Shown piece after piece: positions 15,841 to 35,235 of a DNA stretch of 64,000 bases. The DNA is from Setaria digitata. Lineage: Eukaryota > Nematoda > Chromadorea > Rhabditida > Setariidae. The notes beneath the pieces are model-generated. The model was not told the DNA's origin. It worked only from the letters and a program-made list of their open reading frames with translations, and did no database searches. The DNA is taken from NCBI GenBank assembly GCA_003640385.1, contig RCAB01000045.1, positions 62,001-126,000 on the forward strand, written 5' to 3'. Made by a program: the position numbers and the translations under genes. Within the stretch, counting starts at the first letter, position 1. Each line of letters opens with the position of its first letter.

Positions 15841-16919
15841 TGTTTCAGTGCATATCAGCTTATGCAGTGACAGTGAAGTTATTAGAGATATGAGAAACAT
15901 TAAGTTATACTGGTATTAAGAGGAGATCCTTGGGCGCCTGTTGAGAACAGAGGATTCCAAAGAAAGCAACAAATAGAAGAAATGAAACTCCACACAGGAG
16001 CATCTGTAACCAAGCATTCACTACTTCAAGCGACTACTGTACACTGGCATTCAAAACAACACCCTAGGCTGCAGGAAAACAATATTATCATGGTATTTCA
16101 GTATGTAAAACCATAAAAAACGGCCAGCCCAAGTTGTAGTAGATGCTTGACTTCAATGACAAGTCGGTGTTTCTTACAGAACAAGTCGGAAATTCTCCAA
16201 ATTATTTTAAGAATTGCTATCAGAGCACTGTATTGTTTCTCCAGTTTTACAACAATTCTAAGAAGCGACATCACTACTAACCATTATTAAATGGAGAAAC
16301 CACCCTTAAAAGTCTCTGCTCAAGAATCACACCACGCAAGAGAACCAGTTACTGAGAATAATTTTAAAAGTCAACAGTACTTCAAAGAAACAGTTTTGTT
16401 TTGATTCTTGTCATAGGCACTAGGCGTACATTAAACTTGTGGAAGTTTATTAATAATTAAATTGTCCAAACACATTCAAGATAGTGTAGAATCAAAATCA
16501 CGCTTCAATTTATTATGTAAGAAAATCCTCTTGACATATATTATTTATTAGGCATACCTCTCGTTAACATAGAACAGCAGTCATTCTCGTTCTCGCATCT
16601 ATTTATTTTATTCTCGCAACCCATTTCCTTTACATCTTAGGCAAGTTTTGTGAAATCGAAAAGAATTTCATTTTTTTTTTTAATCAACATATAGCAAAAT
16701 GAAAGCAAACAATTTTAAGCCACATCCAGCGCTAAAGTAACCTTGCATACACCCCTCAACATTAATCAGTGTTATATCAAATCGAGCACCAAACGTTTGA
16801 GTTTCTTCCAAATTGAACTCACAATATTTCAAGATAATTTTAGGACTTTTGATAAACAAAGTAACAGCAGTAGAAAAACAAAATTAACATCATCTTTTCT
16901 AATCAAGTGATACTGTTTT

Positions 16920-19900
16920 TTAATTCACCTCGTTTCTTCTTCTTCCACTTTTTTCTGCTTCCTTGAAAGGTCCTATTTTCTTTCGTTTTGGAGCATGCTT
17001 CAATAAATCTTTCTTCTCTTTCCTGGAAATGACAACGACACAAAATTCAACAGAAACCTAATAGTGAAAAAAGAAAACGCTTCATTATACTGAGTAAATA
17101 TATGAAATTACTTTGTTGGCTTCCGCATCTTTAGAGTATATTCCGGAACCTCGAAGCCAGCTTGCTTAATTACAGTTGCTATTGGACGAATAAAGTTCAA
17201 GTCACTTTCAGTGAAATATGTGACTGCATGACCTCGCCGCCCAGCTCTCCCTGTTCGACCTATTTATCAGGTTAATACAAAGTTTTATTATTCCAAATCA
17301 ATAAAAATTCTATTTTTAAAATAAGAATCCTTAGAAAAATTACAGAGCTTTCTAGAGTAATAAAAGTGAAAAGCACATCTAAAAAAGGACCTAATTTAAA
17401 GTGAAAACTATATTTAGAAATATATCATCCCAATTTTCATTCAGTAAATTAACCATGTTCATTCTATTTCTTATTTTTGTAAAGAAGTTACCAATTCGAT
17501 GAATATAACTGATGATTGAAGTTGGAAGATCGAAATTGATCACTAAATTCACTCCACTCAAGTCGAGTCCTCGACCCATCAAATCCGTACAGACCAAAAC
17601 CCAAACCTGTCCGCTACGAAATTCAGCAATCGCGGACTCACGCTATAAAGGCACATCAGTTATTCAATTTTCGATCATTCTTTCTCGAAGTATGGAATAA
17701 TCACACAAGAAAATACATAAAGGCTGAATTATGCAAAAAAGATATAGAATTAAAAACATTACAAACCTCAGTTTCCGTCTTTTCACTTGAGATCATTTTT
17801 ACCGGAATTGGCGGTTGAAATGATTCCATAACTGATACCAGTTCTTTTGCTCGCAGTTTACTCTGTCAAAAAAATTTTGATAAAAAATTATCTAGTGCAG
17901 ACACAAGCTATAGCAAACTCAAAATCTAAAATATCAGTTGTTAGCTCAAATTGCATTTAACTTCATTTATAAGACATTATTAACATCGGAGATAAGACAG
18001 TAAATCTTGACATAACTAAAAAACATAACTAAAAAATGTTTGCGTCTGCAATCGCGAAAATACAGAAAAAGAAAAACTGATAAACCTGCACAAAAACCAG
18101 CGCTGGAGGCTCAAAACTGTTTTGGAACAATATTTTAAGACCAACAATTTTGCCATGCTCTGATCCAGCATAAATCAGTTCTTGCCTCACGCTTTCAACT
18201 GCTGAATTTCTAAAATCATTTCACATATGTTTCTTGACAGTCAATATTTCATCAACAGTTACAACGGGAAAAAATCAATTTCTTAAGTAGTACTAATAGG
18301 TTTGTAATTTATTTAAGAGTAAAGTAATTATAAAGTAATAATATTAATGAAGTAATTAGAATAAAATAGAACACAAAAATCTCGAGTCAAGATTTATTTC
18401 AAGAATAACAAAGAGACAAAAAATAATCTAACCGTGCGCCAACACAAATCATAGCCATATCATAGAGATTCCTTTTGCACCAGTCTTCAACTTCATATGA
18501 AAATGTTGCACTAAAAAAGGCGCGGCGTACAGAAGTTCCATTGCACGCTTGATATATCTTAGCAAGCTGCAAAAAATCTACGTTTACTATGAAATTAAAT
18601 AAATTAAACATATATTACTGCTCCTACTGGATATGTATGATCAAAATGATCGATATTCACCTGGTTTCTAAAGCACCTACTATCTCCTTCTGTAGTGTCA
18701 AAAAGCCTATCACTTTCATCAATAATAAGCCAATTCAGATTATCCGATGATAGCATTTTTTTGCTTTTCTCCAAAGCATAAACCATCTTATTTGGCGTTG
18801 AAATAACAATGTTCACTGAAAAAAAAAAAAAAACCTTGATGATAATGCATTAAGTGGAATAAATAAAATGAATTTAACTATATACTAATCAAGATTTGCA
18901 AGAGAAAATTAGTAACTATTTAAATATAAGTAATGAATAAGAATCCTTTAAAGGAACCCGACGAAAGTAATTTCTAATCCTGACTACGAGAGATGATTTT
19001 TGGCTTCTGAAAAGTGGCATGAAATTTAAGCAAGTGAGAAAACACACCATTTTCTGGGATCTCGTCTCCTTCCAGGAAGGAATACGTAATTGGTAGATTT
19101 TGAGAGAATTTTAAGAATTGGATATATGTCTGAAAAATAAAGAAAAAACTGATTTTAGAAGAAAAGCCCTGATAAAATAACAGATGAATATTTATATCCG
19201 GTACCTGTTTGGCTAGTTCATATGTTGGTTCAAGTACTATAGCATTCAACATGGTACATTGGTTTTTACGCATAACATCAACAATGATAGGTAAAGCAAA
19301 TGCTAGTGTCTTTCCAGAGCCTACAAAGTACATCCTTATTGGAAGTCACTTTTTTGATAAATACTGGGTGTGTATAAACAATCCATGAAAATCAATCAGT
19401 AATACTGTGAAAGCAAATTAAGTAGTAATACTAACCCTTAAAAAACTGGAGACAAAACAGAAAATCTTGAAAAAAAAAAAAAACAGACCTGTTGGAGCAC
19501 TACATAACAAATCCCTTTTCTGCATCATTAATGGAATAGCCTGCATCTGGATTGGAGTTGGTTCTGCGATACCAAATTCTTTTAAATTGTCGTACAATTC
19601 TTTTGAAAAGCAATTAATTTCAGTGAAATGCACCAAAGGGTCGGGAATATCATCGCCCCAAACAAAAATGTGATTCAATTTCCGCAAATGTGCAACCTAA
19701 ATAGAGATATATTCTCAGGAAGCTGTAACGACATTAACTTACTATCCTTGAGAAATTCAAGACGAAAACAAAAAAAAAAAACAAAATATTTACTTTCTCT
19801 CTCTTCACAGTCAAGCTCCTGCATTTCTTTCTTTTTCTTCGAACACTTTCACATCCTCCCAGAATTTCAGGTTCTGAAAATGTTAAAAATAAATGCGAAT

Positions 19901-20538
19901 TAATATCAGAGTGCGAGTGAGAGGACAACAAGGAAAAAGGAATAAATAATTTAGGAAATATTGTACACGATGGCTCTGTACCTTCCAAGGGTTATCAGAA
20001 AATGCACAAAATATTTTAAAAACAGCAATGTTTTTCAATTTAATTTCAAGGATATCAAGCATCATGGCAGTTTGCAAGCATGCACAACGGTAGTCACCTT
20101 AGTCATCATTTAACCTCCCAACTCTATATTATTCAAGAAGAAACCCATACTCCTGGAATTTATAAACTGACAGAAAAACCCAAAAAAACTTAACCTTTCC
20201 CAAATGTTGCTAAATTCTTGCTTGCCTCATCGTTCGTATCTTCATTTCGTTCATACCTTTCCTTGTAATCATCTGGCAATATACGCATCAGCAATGCGTT
20301 TTGATTGGCTAAAAATGATGGCAGTATCAGTTTTATTTTAAATTAATATATGATTCATATTTTCAACGTAGAAACTTCCATAGTCAAAATTGCAAATAAT
20401 ACCTAAACAATCTGTCCTACTGATTAAATTTAGCGATATGTCACACCTACTTTCTTGCTTTTTATATCGCAGCTGGCTTTTTTTGATCCCAAATGTCAAC
20501 TTTCTGAATAATTCATCTGTGACTAATGCTCGTTTCAT
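16920..20538 (-). CDS. DDX52: DEAD-box ATP-dependent RNA helicase DDX52 / Rok1
   Basis: Rok1/DDX52 is a nucleolar helicase for 18S rRNA maturation in the small-subunit processome. The start [17 protein letters not shown] directly follows a TTTGCAG acceptor. The family signature [10 protein letters not shown] precedes the Q motif ([11 protein letters not shown]). Helicase motifs follow: APTG + GSGKT (motif I, split by an intron near 19320-19490), PTYELA (Ia), STPNKM (Ib), DESD (II, the DDX52 form), [13 protein letters not shown] (III), [17 protein letters not shown] (IV), [19 protein letters not shown] (V) and [15 protein letters not shown] (VI). A Lys/Arg-rich tail ends at 16920-16922. Motif Ia has Tyr where family members normally have Arg. 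The intron acceptors often have long A/T runs. The gene is downstream of NSUN2 on the same strand, 524 bp away. Confidence 0.92.
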
Positions 20539-20545
20539 CTGCAAA
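20539..20545 (-). promoter_or_regulatory. Possible spliced-leader acceptor of DDX52
   Basis: On the coding strand TTTGCAG ends immediately before the ATG at 20538. This gives a zero-length 5' UTR after splicing, as is common for trans-spliced nematode mRNAs. A cis intron in the 5' UTR cannot be ruled out. Confidence 0.45.
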
Positions 20546-21062
20546 TGTACAAAAAAGCTGGAACTATTATGGAATAACAGATGCGTCAAAATAAATGTTA
20601 ATCTTTAGGAGCGAAAAGCATATGCAAGAACAATAAATTATTTAAACATAAATGAAACTATAACAAAGCTATAATTAAACGGAAGCATTCCTACAAAAAT
20701 AAAGTTATTGTCATCTTGAAATAGTAATAATAAAATACCGAGAATTACGCTGGAAAACCCAACAAGTAAGAAAGTTTATCATGTCTTTATTCCAACATAT
20801 TACTTACTGAAAATTAAATCAAACATTCGCCACTTTCAATAAAAACAAAAACAACAGTCATATAGCATTCACATGATCTAGTAAGATTTCCCTCGATACA
20901 AAGAGTTTGACCGACACATGAATCCTTCATGAGATATAAGACAACAAAGATAATTAAACACACTTTTCAATGAATTAATCACCAATTTGTCTTGAGTATT
21001 TTCCATTTAAACCTTTCATTTTCAACTTTATTAATCTGACCATCGTTCGATTTACTGTTTTC
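20546..21062. other. Short intergenic region, DDX52 / NSUN2
   Basis: About 0.5 kb, AT-rich, between the NSUN2 stop and the DDX52 start on the same strand. No gene is seen. The short spacing is compatible with a nematode operon but does not prove it. Confidence 0.45.
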
Positions 21063-26349
<5,287 letters not shown>

Positions 26350-27863
26350 TCCAGAATATAAATTACACTTTTTGAAAATATGTTCACTAATTTACCCTTC
26401 GAAGTGCGACCCAAAAAGTTCTCCGTAGTTGTACAGTGACCGAATGTTGAAATATGTATTTAAGAATCAATTTCTTCCTTAAATGAGCTATTTGTCCCAC
26501 GAAAAATCATCCCTTTATCCATACTTTACTACCACTTTTATATTTTTCTTAAAGTACGAAAAGTCCTATTAAGGTACAAAAAGTCTTACGTCACTCACAA
26601 CATATCCTGCCAGATGTTACAAGGTTTCCTTATAGTACAGTACCAGTACATCCAACCACACAAAGAACCATTTATAAACGTTAACATGAGCTCAAATGAA
26701 AGTGATGAAGCGTTTTGCCAACTGCCAATTAATAGACATACCGTTGCATCCTTACTACTGTACTACGGATAACCTAGTACAATTTCAAAGTTTTAAAACT
26801 TACAACACCATACATCATCAGCTCACCAACTTCAAATAAAAGCTTCCCACAAACGAAATTTGACGAACAACGAGACAGATTCGAAATATTTGAGAGGGTG
26901 CCTTTCGTAAATTTAAGACATACCACACTGATGGCACATCATAAAACTACTGCATTTTGAAACAAGAACTCAACTTTACTTGCGACAAAAACACATTTTG
27001 CGGAAAAAACTTGACGGTCTCTACAGCAAATAAAATCGATTACCGATTAATATAAAGTAAAAAAATTTCTGAGTGCTGAATATTCAAAAAAAAAAAAAAG
27101 ATTTAAAGAATACGATCTTCTTAGATATGATACATCAGCTTAAAGTTTCACATCTAGATAAATTTTTAAATTGAACAGGAAACATAGGGATGGAATCACG
27201 ACATATTATTAGCGATAAAAAGCGATGCAGATAACTACAAATCAACCTGTAATGCAAAATCTTACTAAGAAAAAATCTAGCCATCTTTGGCAGCTACTAT
27301 AACTGCCCAAATATAGTTCAACAAAAAAAGGACCTGACGGTGAAATGCTCTTCTGGCTTAAAGTTGGATTCATTTACTACAAATCTGAGCAGTGCAACCC
27401 AATTCCACTACATACAACCTCACACAGTTTTTTGAACTTGAACGGCTTCCAAAGAGTACAGTGATAACAAAACGTTAGGCGCAATAATAACCATAAAAAA
27501 AAGAAAAAGAAAGAAATGAGACGAAGAAGCAAATAAATCATTGCGTAGTGCACACAACTGACAGTTACTCAAGAAATATTTCAGCAAAAAAGTATCATTA
27601 TTGAGAGAAGCATATCCTTCGCACAATCGACTCTTAAAAAATTTCCAGTGATGAAAAAAAAAGAAATTGCACTTTCAGCTTCAAACTGTTCATTTCATAA
27701 TTCCTCCTCGAACGACCCATATTAGTAGTGATTAGCCGAAACACTGCTTTGACGGACGTTAACCCAACTACTGGGTTATGCACCTGTTTTACTGATTGTC
27801 TATCCAGGAAGTCAGCATTTTAGTGCTCCAAGCCGCAGATAATTCATATGCTGCTGCTTCTGA
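26350..27863. other. Intergenic region, NSUN2 / UPF1
   Basis: About 1.5 kb of AT-rich DNA on the 5' side of NSUN2 and the 3' side of UPF1. It holds several poly-A runs. I see no recognisable gene, RNA or repeat family. Confidence 0.5.
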
Positions 27864-30800
27864 TTAATATTGACTTGCATCACCGAAATTATAATTTTCC
27901 GAATTCGCATCCTGCGACAGAAAAAGTGATTCCATTTGGCTAACTAATAGTTGGTCCTGAAAATAATTCTAGATGTCAGATCCTTAAATTTTATTTCTCC
28001 ATGGTCTGTTATGTCTCTAGAAAATCCAAAACTGATTCTCAGACCTTTGCAATCAAACTGTAGAATCTAGTCAATTAATTATTATTTTGACTACGTAATC
28101 AGAACGTTTATGCGATCTGTACAGCAGAATTAGCTTAAACAATACCTCTATTACCAAATTTTATCAAAATTTGGAGATCTCTATTATCAGATTTAGTTGA
28201 TCATCAGGAAAATGCATCAAAATAGATTTTCCGAATGCACCTACCTGACTGTATGGAATACCGCCCTGAGAAGCACCATGCTGTGTTTGCGACTGTGTCC
28301 AATCAGAAATATCTTGTGATATACCTGAAATCTCTAATAATATATGCCAAAAATTTTTTTATATCACCTAATGACTCCAGGAAATAACTGAAAACGACTT
28401 ACCAGACATTTCACCCATCTGCTGCACATAAATGGGATCCTGAGACTGTTGCGAACTAAACATGTTCATTGTTTCCAGCTGTTTACGATTCCTAACTGCA
28501 CCACCGGTAGCAGAATGGATGTCCCCATGACGCTGATGAGATGCGGGTCGATAGTAATGAGGCGGTGGTTGAACAAACATTTGTATTGGCACAGGGATGT
28601 TAATCCCATTCTGAGGTCGCAACTGGCCATGAGTAATAGTTGCAAATGGATCTTGTATAGAACGTAAATCACGACTGCGTGTACCAAACGCGCTACCCTG
28701 AATATCCTTCGGCAAAATTGCTCCACGAGGAATAAAACGATTCATCTGCAAGAACCGAACATCTTCAGAATATCTATGTTTTTTTCAAGTAAACTGAAAG
28801 TTTCAGGTTACCCATTATAGCTTATCTATGTCTATCCAGTCTTACTGCATTAATATTGATTAAATAAATCACTTTCTAAATCTTTCCATTCTACTGAAAA
28901 ATATAAAAAAAAAAATCCACTTCTCAACATAAAACTTGAATACATAAAATTTCTATTTCTACCAACTTACATTCATAACATTTGGGATATGACGTGGTTT
29001 GGAAAGTGTAATTGGTGACGGTTTCAAATTATTCAATGGTCCTTCAACAAGACAACCCTTTTCTTTAAACACTGAGAGTAAATAATTCCAAAGTGGATGT
29101 CTCGACAACACTTTTGCGTTGCCCACAATGATAATGCCATATTTTGCGCGCGTAAGCGCAACATTCAGGCGTCTTGAATCATTTAAGAAACCAATTCCTT
29201 GGTGATCATTAGATCGAACACATGTCACTATGATGATATCTTTTTCGCGACCCTGAAGATTTCCTTCTAAACTTTCAAAAATTCTGGGATAGAAAAGTAG
29301 CACAAATAATAGAGAAGCAAAAAATTCTTCAGTAAAGAGTAGGCAAAGTTTTAAAAGAAATACCTGGAAAGCATCTACATTGGCAACTTCCATTTCAAGA
29401 TACAATTTACTATGCAAAGCACCCTGTGTTTGCATGAACTGCACAATGTATGACCTCTGCCCTTCATAAGGGGTAATAATACCAATTTGTTCTGGTCTTA
29501 ACCCAGCTTTCAGAAAGCGAGTAGCTAATTTTTCAACGTTTGCTGCTTCAGTTCTGAAAAAGATAATTTAAAAAACAGCAAAAAATTTTCAAAGTTCTCA
29601 AAAATAAATTTTAAAAATAAATGTATTAATATACGAAAGCATGCCAAAAAGCTACCTATTCAGAAATGACGTTCCTGAAGAGCTAAGCTCTTCTTGGCCA
29701 TAACAACTCCAAAACATCATCGGTTTATCTACTACAGGCCACTGCCAATCAATACCAGTTAATTGCCGTTCTCCTAAAATTTCAGGACTTCACAAAAATA
29801 GAGAGAAAATCTAACCAAATATGGAAACACAACAAATTAGCGCCCCATTTCTACTTTTCACTAAAAGCTGATGTTAGACACTTTATATTTTAGTGTTTAA
29901 AGACAGTAGTGTGTATTTACCTTCTGTAACACCATTCTGTAAACTGCCTTCGTAAAAAACATTGCTTGGGAATGAAGAAAGCGCGGGATGCATGCGATAT
30001 TGCACTTGCAGACGAATTGGACGATTTCCGAGTAAAACAAGCCGTTCAAAAAGCGATTGTGATAAACCGGCTTTTGCAGCCTTAAAACATGAAACTGGAG
30101 CGAATAAAAAATTGGAAGCAATAATGAAAAATTTTCTTGAAAACTCAATATATTTACCTTTTTGCACATGATAACAGGACCCAACTGACAATGGTCACCA
30201 ACAAGTACCAGCTGTCGAACGCCACAAACAACAGCTACCATCACTTCAGGTTCCGTAGCCTGGGTCGATTCATCAATCAGAACGCACCTTCAATTCACAT
30301 TACATAAAAAAATGGTTTAAATTTTTATGTCTAGCTCTTAAGAATAAGTTAGAATCATTCTACTGCCTTATAAAATAAAATACTCAATTTTCACATGCGA
30401 AAGACGTCTGTCAGCAGCCAAGACACGAGCAAATAACATCAAAAAATAACAAAGAAATACATTATATATAAAAAATAACAAGAAAATAACATCAAGCATA
30501 AAAAATGGCTTAATATTCTTATGTTTAGTAATTAAGAATAATGCCCTGTAAAATAAAATACTCACTTAATTCTCATATGCGAAAGACGACTGTCAGCAGC
30601 TGAGACACAAGTACAGCAAATAACATCAGCAGCAGCTAGCAGCTGGCGCTCTTTTGTTATACGCAAAGCGCGAAAACGACGCTCATCAGCATCTGCTAAT
30701 TCGCCCATTTCTTCCTGAAAGGAATGATTCACCAACGACCGATTAATTCTCCTCAAAAAGCGATATGTACCTCATAAAAAATATTTATCTACGAAATGAT

Positions 30801-33800
30801 TTGTACTGTCCGACCCATCTTCTGTCAAGCAAAAATAACCGCTGTGAAAATTTCCTATATTATCAGATGCGAAAATACTTGTGCTAATTCTAGCTATTTT
30901 CATTCATAGTCATATCGATGGACGCCACAGAGAGTTGAAATCATACCAGCAGAAGTGAACTTAAATGAAAAACATGATGAACGAAGCTAACTATTATTGC
31001 ATTCTTAAATAATTCTCCAGATATCTACAAAAGATTCGGTAAGTGACCTTTAACTGCTGCAACTTATGCAATTCAGCAGCACCATGCAGAGCTTTTAGCT
31101 GATTATGTAGTGCGAGGAACGCAACAGGACTATCAAGCGTCTCACGGCTTTTGGCACAAAGGCGAACGACCTGAAAATGGAATTGATACTTAAAGATAAG
31201 TTTCGACAACATTTAATTCAAAGAATCCCCAGATTAAAATTATTATGGCAGTGAAAACCTGATAATTCGCCTACGAAATTTAAGTTCAACTAATGGTATA
31301 AAAGAGGATTGATTACCTTTAATCCTGTACGATGTATTTTCTCTGCAAGCTGATCAACCGCGATGTTAGATGGCGCACATACAAGCACTTGGCCACTAGT
31401 TTGCTTCACAAGGTGATATACTATGGTAGCGGAAGTAACCGTTTTCCCAGTTCCAGGTGGTCCCTATAACAATTTCGCGAAAATTTTATGTGCCAAATAA
31501 AAACGGAAAAAGCAAACTTCTGGAATGTCAGTGATAAGCCAAAAAAAAACCTGAATAAGTGACAGCGGTCGTTGTAAAACGGTTTTAACCGCGTGAACTT
31601 GGCTGTGATTTAGTTCCGGCAAACCAGGTACGCTAAACCGTTTTGGCAATGAAACTTTAAAGATAATATCATCAATGTCATGGCCCATTAACTTGTGATA
31701 GATAAATTGTGATACGCAGTCTTCATCTTGACCTAATAAACACAGTGCGGCCTGCATTCTGAAATTTGCATCTTGCTTCAAAACCAATATATTAAAAACA
31801 TAAATGGAGACAGAACTGCGATGCAGGGCCGATGCTAAATTACTGCACCCCAAAATGCAATCAAATGGAACATGATCCAACCTCATAAAAAAGACCAGTC
31901 TTAATATACTGCTATTATGAAAGAAATACTGGAGCGACTATCGAAAATATCATAAAAGTATAATAACGTATAAAAAAATCGCCTGTCAAATGACGTAGAA
32001 TTCCACACAAATTCACAAGTAAAATTCGTCCGTGTGTCAGTGGGTACATTCTCCGCCTTCAAACGCATTTCGATTCCAACTTCATCATTATGATCTATAA
32101 CATATAACATATTTTTAAACAACTTTTGTGTCCGTTTCCAAGCACCTATGGAGATATTATCGCATTGGGAACTTCCAGAACTTTAACTAACAAATGAAAA
32201 GATGGAAACTATGTTAAAACTATACTAAATATTAAAATACTATATTAAAACTCTCTTAACACCTTTAATACTTCTATTGCACTGAAACTACTTCCTAAAC
32301 AGAACGATAGTACGGAATTTAGATGGGAATTTTTAGACTTAATGATTATAATTTATAACTGAAATTCAAACAATTTAGAGTTGTAAATTACTTCAGTTGT
32401 AAACTAACTAAATAATTTCGAAACATACTATCAGGAATTTTGATAACACATCCAACTGAGCTCCATTCACCACCCGCTGTTTGCGAGTGCTTCAAACGAA
32501 GTTCATCCCCTAGCATTAGCTTCATACCTTAAAAAAATCTATGACTTGGTAACAACAATGGCACGCTTAAAAAGGCAATAAAAGATCTATTACTTCAAAA
32601 AAAAAAAAAAAATGAAAACAGAAACAAAACAAGATGAAATCAAGTGATAAGATGCTCCATTCTTTAGTTAAATCTGAAAATTTCCACTAACTTCCTTCCG
32701 AAAACTTGGGCAACTGGAAGAAAGCCTGTGGTTTCCGGTTGAGACCAATATCCCAACGAACGTGACCGACACTTTGTGTTTGTGATTCTTTTTCTCTTCG
32801 ATCATAATCAGCTTCAGCCTTTACCAACGGTTCAAATACACGCTTATACTGATATGCATCTTCATATTTCAGTTGTACATGTTCTGGTTCCTCATCCATT
32901 CCTGGCCTCTCCAGATCTTCAAACACTGCTTTGGGGTCTTCCTGAAATATTGCAACTGGTATTTGAAAACCCTCAGATTTCTTCTTAGCTTACAAAAGTA
33001 GTTGCATTAAGAGTAAGATATGAAAGTGACCTTCCAAAGTTCTTCTAATCGATTGATTTGCACAGCACTTATTTGACGCGCTCTCAGTTGTTCCTGCTCA
33101 GATGGTATCTTCACAAGCCAAGACAATAACTGTCGATCACTAATCAAAGGTTTCCATTCATCCACCTATAGTGATAAAGTCCTACAGAGCCATTTACTTT
33201 CTTTTCAAAAAAAAAACTTAAATTCAGGACAGAAAATAAGGGTCTGCATACAATCAAAGAAAAGAGGGAAACAATCTAAACAAATAAGAGAAAATATAAA
33301 TTGCAACCTGCCAAGAATGATCCTTCAGAACGGCTTGATTTGCACAAGGTGAACGACAAAGCACCACGACAACCGTATCTGCTTTTGCAGGAATATATCC
33401 CAGCATAAAAATATTCCTGAATTAAAAACTTATAAGTGTCTAAAACACGTCGTCTCTGTCAAAAAACGTGAGCTCACTCCGATCTCACGACGATATGACA
33501 GACTGGAGCTTTTTTCACCTAAAGATCGCGATAACATGATTTACAGTTTCCAGCACTAAGGATTCTTCTAATATGAGATAGAATGTCAAGTTATAACAAA
33601 GTACCAAAGGAAAAAAAAAATAATACTTTGAACCACACTGGTAACATTCCAATACTGTTTCACCAAGCGCACCCTCTCTATGTAGGGAAACTTCTTTATG
33701 TTGCGAACGCACCAAATGGATAACTATATGACCTGCGGCAGTACTACCACGTCCATTACAAAACCATTTTTCACAAACCATGCACATTGCTACCGTAGCT

Positions 33801-34280
33801 GGATCATGTATACCGCAATATCTGAAATCAGAATGTGAATCTGCATAGCTTTTTCTGGAAATTTGCCTCTTTACTCGATCAGAGAGAAAATTTCAGTAAA
33901 ATTTTTCTCGTCATAGGGTAATTGATTTGTAAAGTAATAAATACCTGCAGGCGTGCGACGGAAGTTGTCCTGGTACGGGAAACTCTTCCTCATCTACGAA
34001 TACGAGCTCCTGGGATGGGTCGGCACCAACTTCAGGAAGGGTACTAGCCCATCCCTGGGAAGGAAGTGTAAACTGCTGGTCAAATTCGAACTGTGAATCC
34101 TAAAACTCGAAGATAAATGGATTTCCGTAAAGAACATTAGACAGATGGAATATGCGAACTGCAACTCTCACTGCTCACCTGAGTGGCTCCGTGAAGTAAG
34201 GAAGAATCTGCATCCGGTGTGTCCACGAAATTCAGCGAGAGAGACGGCGTGCCGTACTCGTCTTCGAGAACATCCACCAT
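27864..34280 (-). CDS. UPF1: Regulator of nonsense transcripts 1 (UPF1 / SMG-2), RNA helicase
   Basis: UPF1 is the cytoplasmic SF1 RNA helicase of nonsense-mediated decay. The first exon (34179-34280) begins [18 protein letters not shown]. The Cys/His domain follows ([27 protein letters not shown]), then the 1B/stalk region ([42 protein letters not shown]) and VWNSTSFDR. The helicase core shows GPPGTGKT (I), [10 protein letters not shown] (Ia), [12 protein letters not shown] (II), [11 protein letters not shown] (III), [14 protein letters not shown] (IV), DAFQGREKD (V) and [12 protein letters not shown] (VI). The C-terminal tail is rich in SQ/TQ pairs, the SMG1 kinase consensus, and ends DASQY, like the vertebrate SQY end. 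A decayed copy of an exon lies in the intron at 30303-30440. The gene is divergent from COMMD4. Confidence 0.96.
30303..30440 (-). pseudogene. Decayed tandem copy of a UPF1 exon end and intron start
   Basis: This block resembles 30497-30627, which holds the 3' end of the UPF1 exon ending [11 protein letters not shown] plus the first part of its intron. The copy keeps stretches such as GCTGCTGACAG and CGTCTTTCGCAT. A 5-nt deletion shifts its frame, and a 4-nt deletion removes the splice donor (AAGTGAGT reduced to a run with no GT at that place). The functional exon joins in phase to the exon coding CVLIDEST. The block is therefore an intronic relic of a tandem duplication. Confidence 0.8.
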
Positions 34281-35235
34281 TTCCAACAGAAGTGCCTAAA
34301 GAACTCTGTATTACTGACGACCTAAGAACAAGCGCGGTGTGAGCACGACGTATTTAGAGAACTGACCGACCCTCCCACTCCCAAGCTGAAGAGTAAATAA
34401 CTCTAGGAAGCACTCTTCCCTCCTTTTTTAATGCCGTGGAAGTGACCATATCGATCATGTCGAAGGGTGTGCTGGCATTACTAAATGGTTATGGAAGGGT
34501 CGTGCCAACGTGGCCTGACCTCTGTGGACATCACCAAAACCGAAACATAAACAACTCTCCTCTTTATCACTGATAAACATCCTAAGCCTAAACCAAACTC
34601 ACACCCACCATGCATCCCTCTCCAACACTCGTTCTGCACCACAGCTGTCATTGATCTTTTAACTTTCTGTCGTCTCGTCATTTGCATACTCTTTTTTACA
34701 CTCACGCACTGCCATCAATCCACACATTACTACTCGCTCATATATCGTCAAGTCCACTACTCTCTGCTCCTTCCGAGGTCTTCAGCTTCTGGTCCTGAAC
34801 AAACTATTCAAACCAGCTTCAACTTCAGGTCATCAGGTCACTGTGAAAATAATGGGGATCAGCTGGATGGATATTTTTGTGCGTGAAGAGTTGATAGTCG
34901 TTGAAGTAATCCGGGAGGAGTTAGGAGAGAATCACGCTGAAGACATTTTTATGTCTCGACGGTGCCAGTTGATCACTCCAGCACTCTTTTCCTCTCTCTC
35001 TGTTCAAGCTTGTGATGAAAATGAACCTCTCAAAGTGAGCGTTTGTCATCCACTGACAGCACCGCGGTAAGAACGACCGAACTGCCTTTGAGCTTTGGGT
35101 CAGAATCCATTTTTCTTTTCGCGTATCTCCAAATAAAGTGAAAATTTTCAGAGATTGGTTGACACTCTGAAGAGGCACAGACACCTCTCCCTCGAATCAT
35201 ATTCGACTGTTTAAAATCCGTCTTGGAGTAACGTA
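34281..35235. other. Divergent intergenic region, UPF1 / COMMD4
   Basis: About 0.95 kb between two divergent start codons, so a likely bidirectional promoter region. It is somewhat less AT-rich than its surroundings. Reading frames at 34481-34705 and 34843-35070 show no recognisable protein. No clear promoter motif was identified. Confidence 0.5.

Larger units (their letters stand above)
15322..16919. other. Intergenic region, IDH / DDX52
   Basis: About 1.6 kb with no supported gene. It contains the N-flanking duplication at 15624-15840. The rest is AT-rich, with no recognisable protein, RNA gene or element. Confidence 0.5.
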
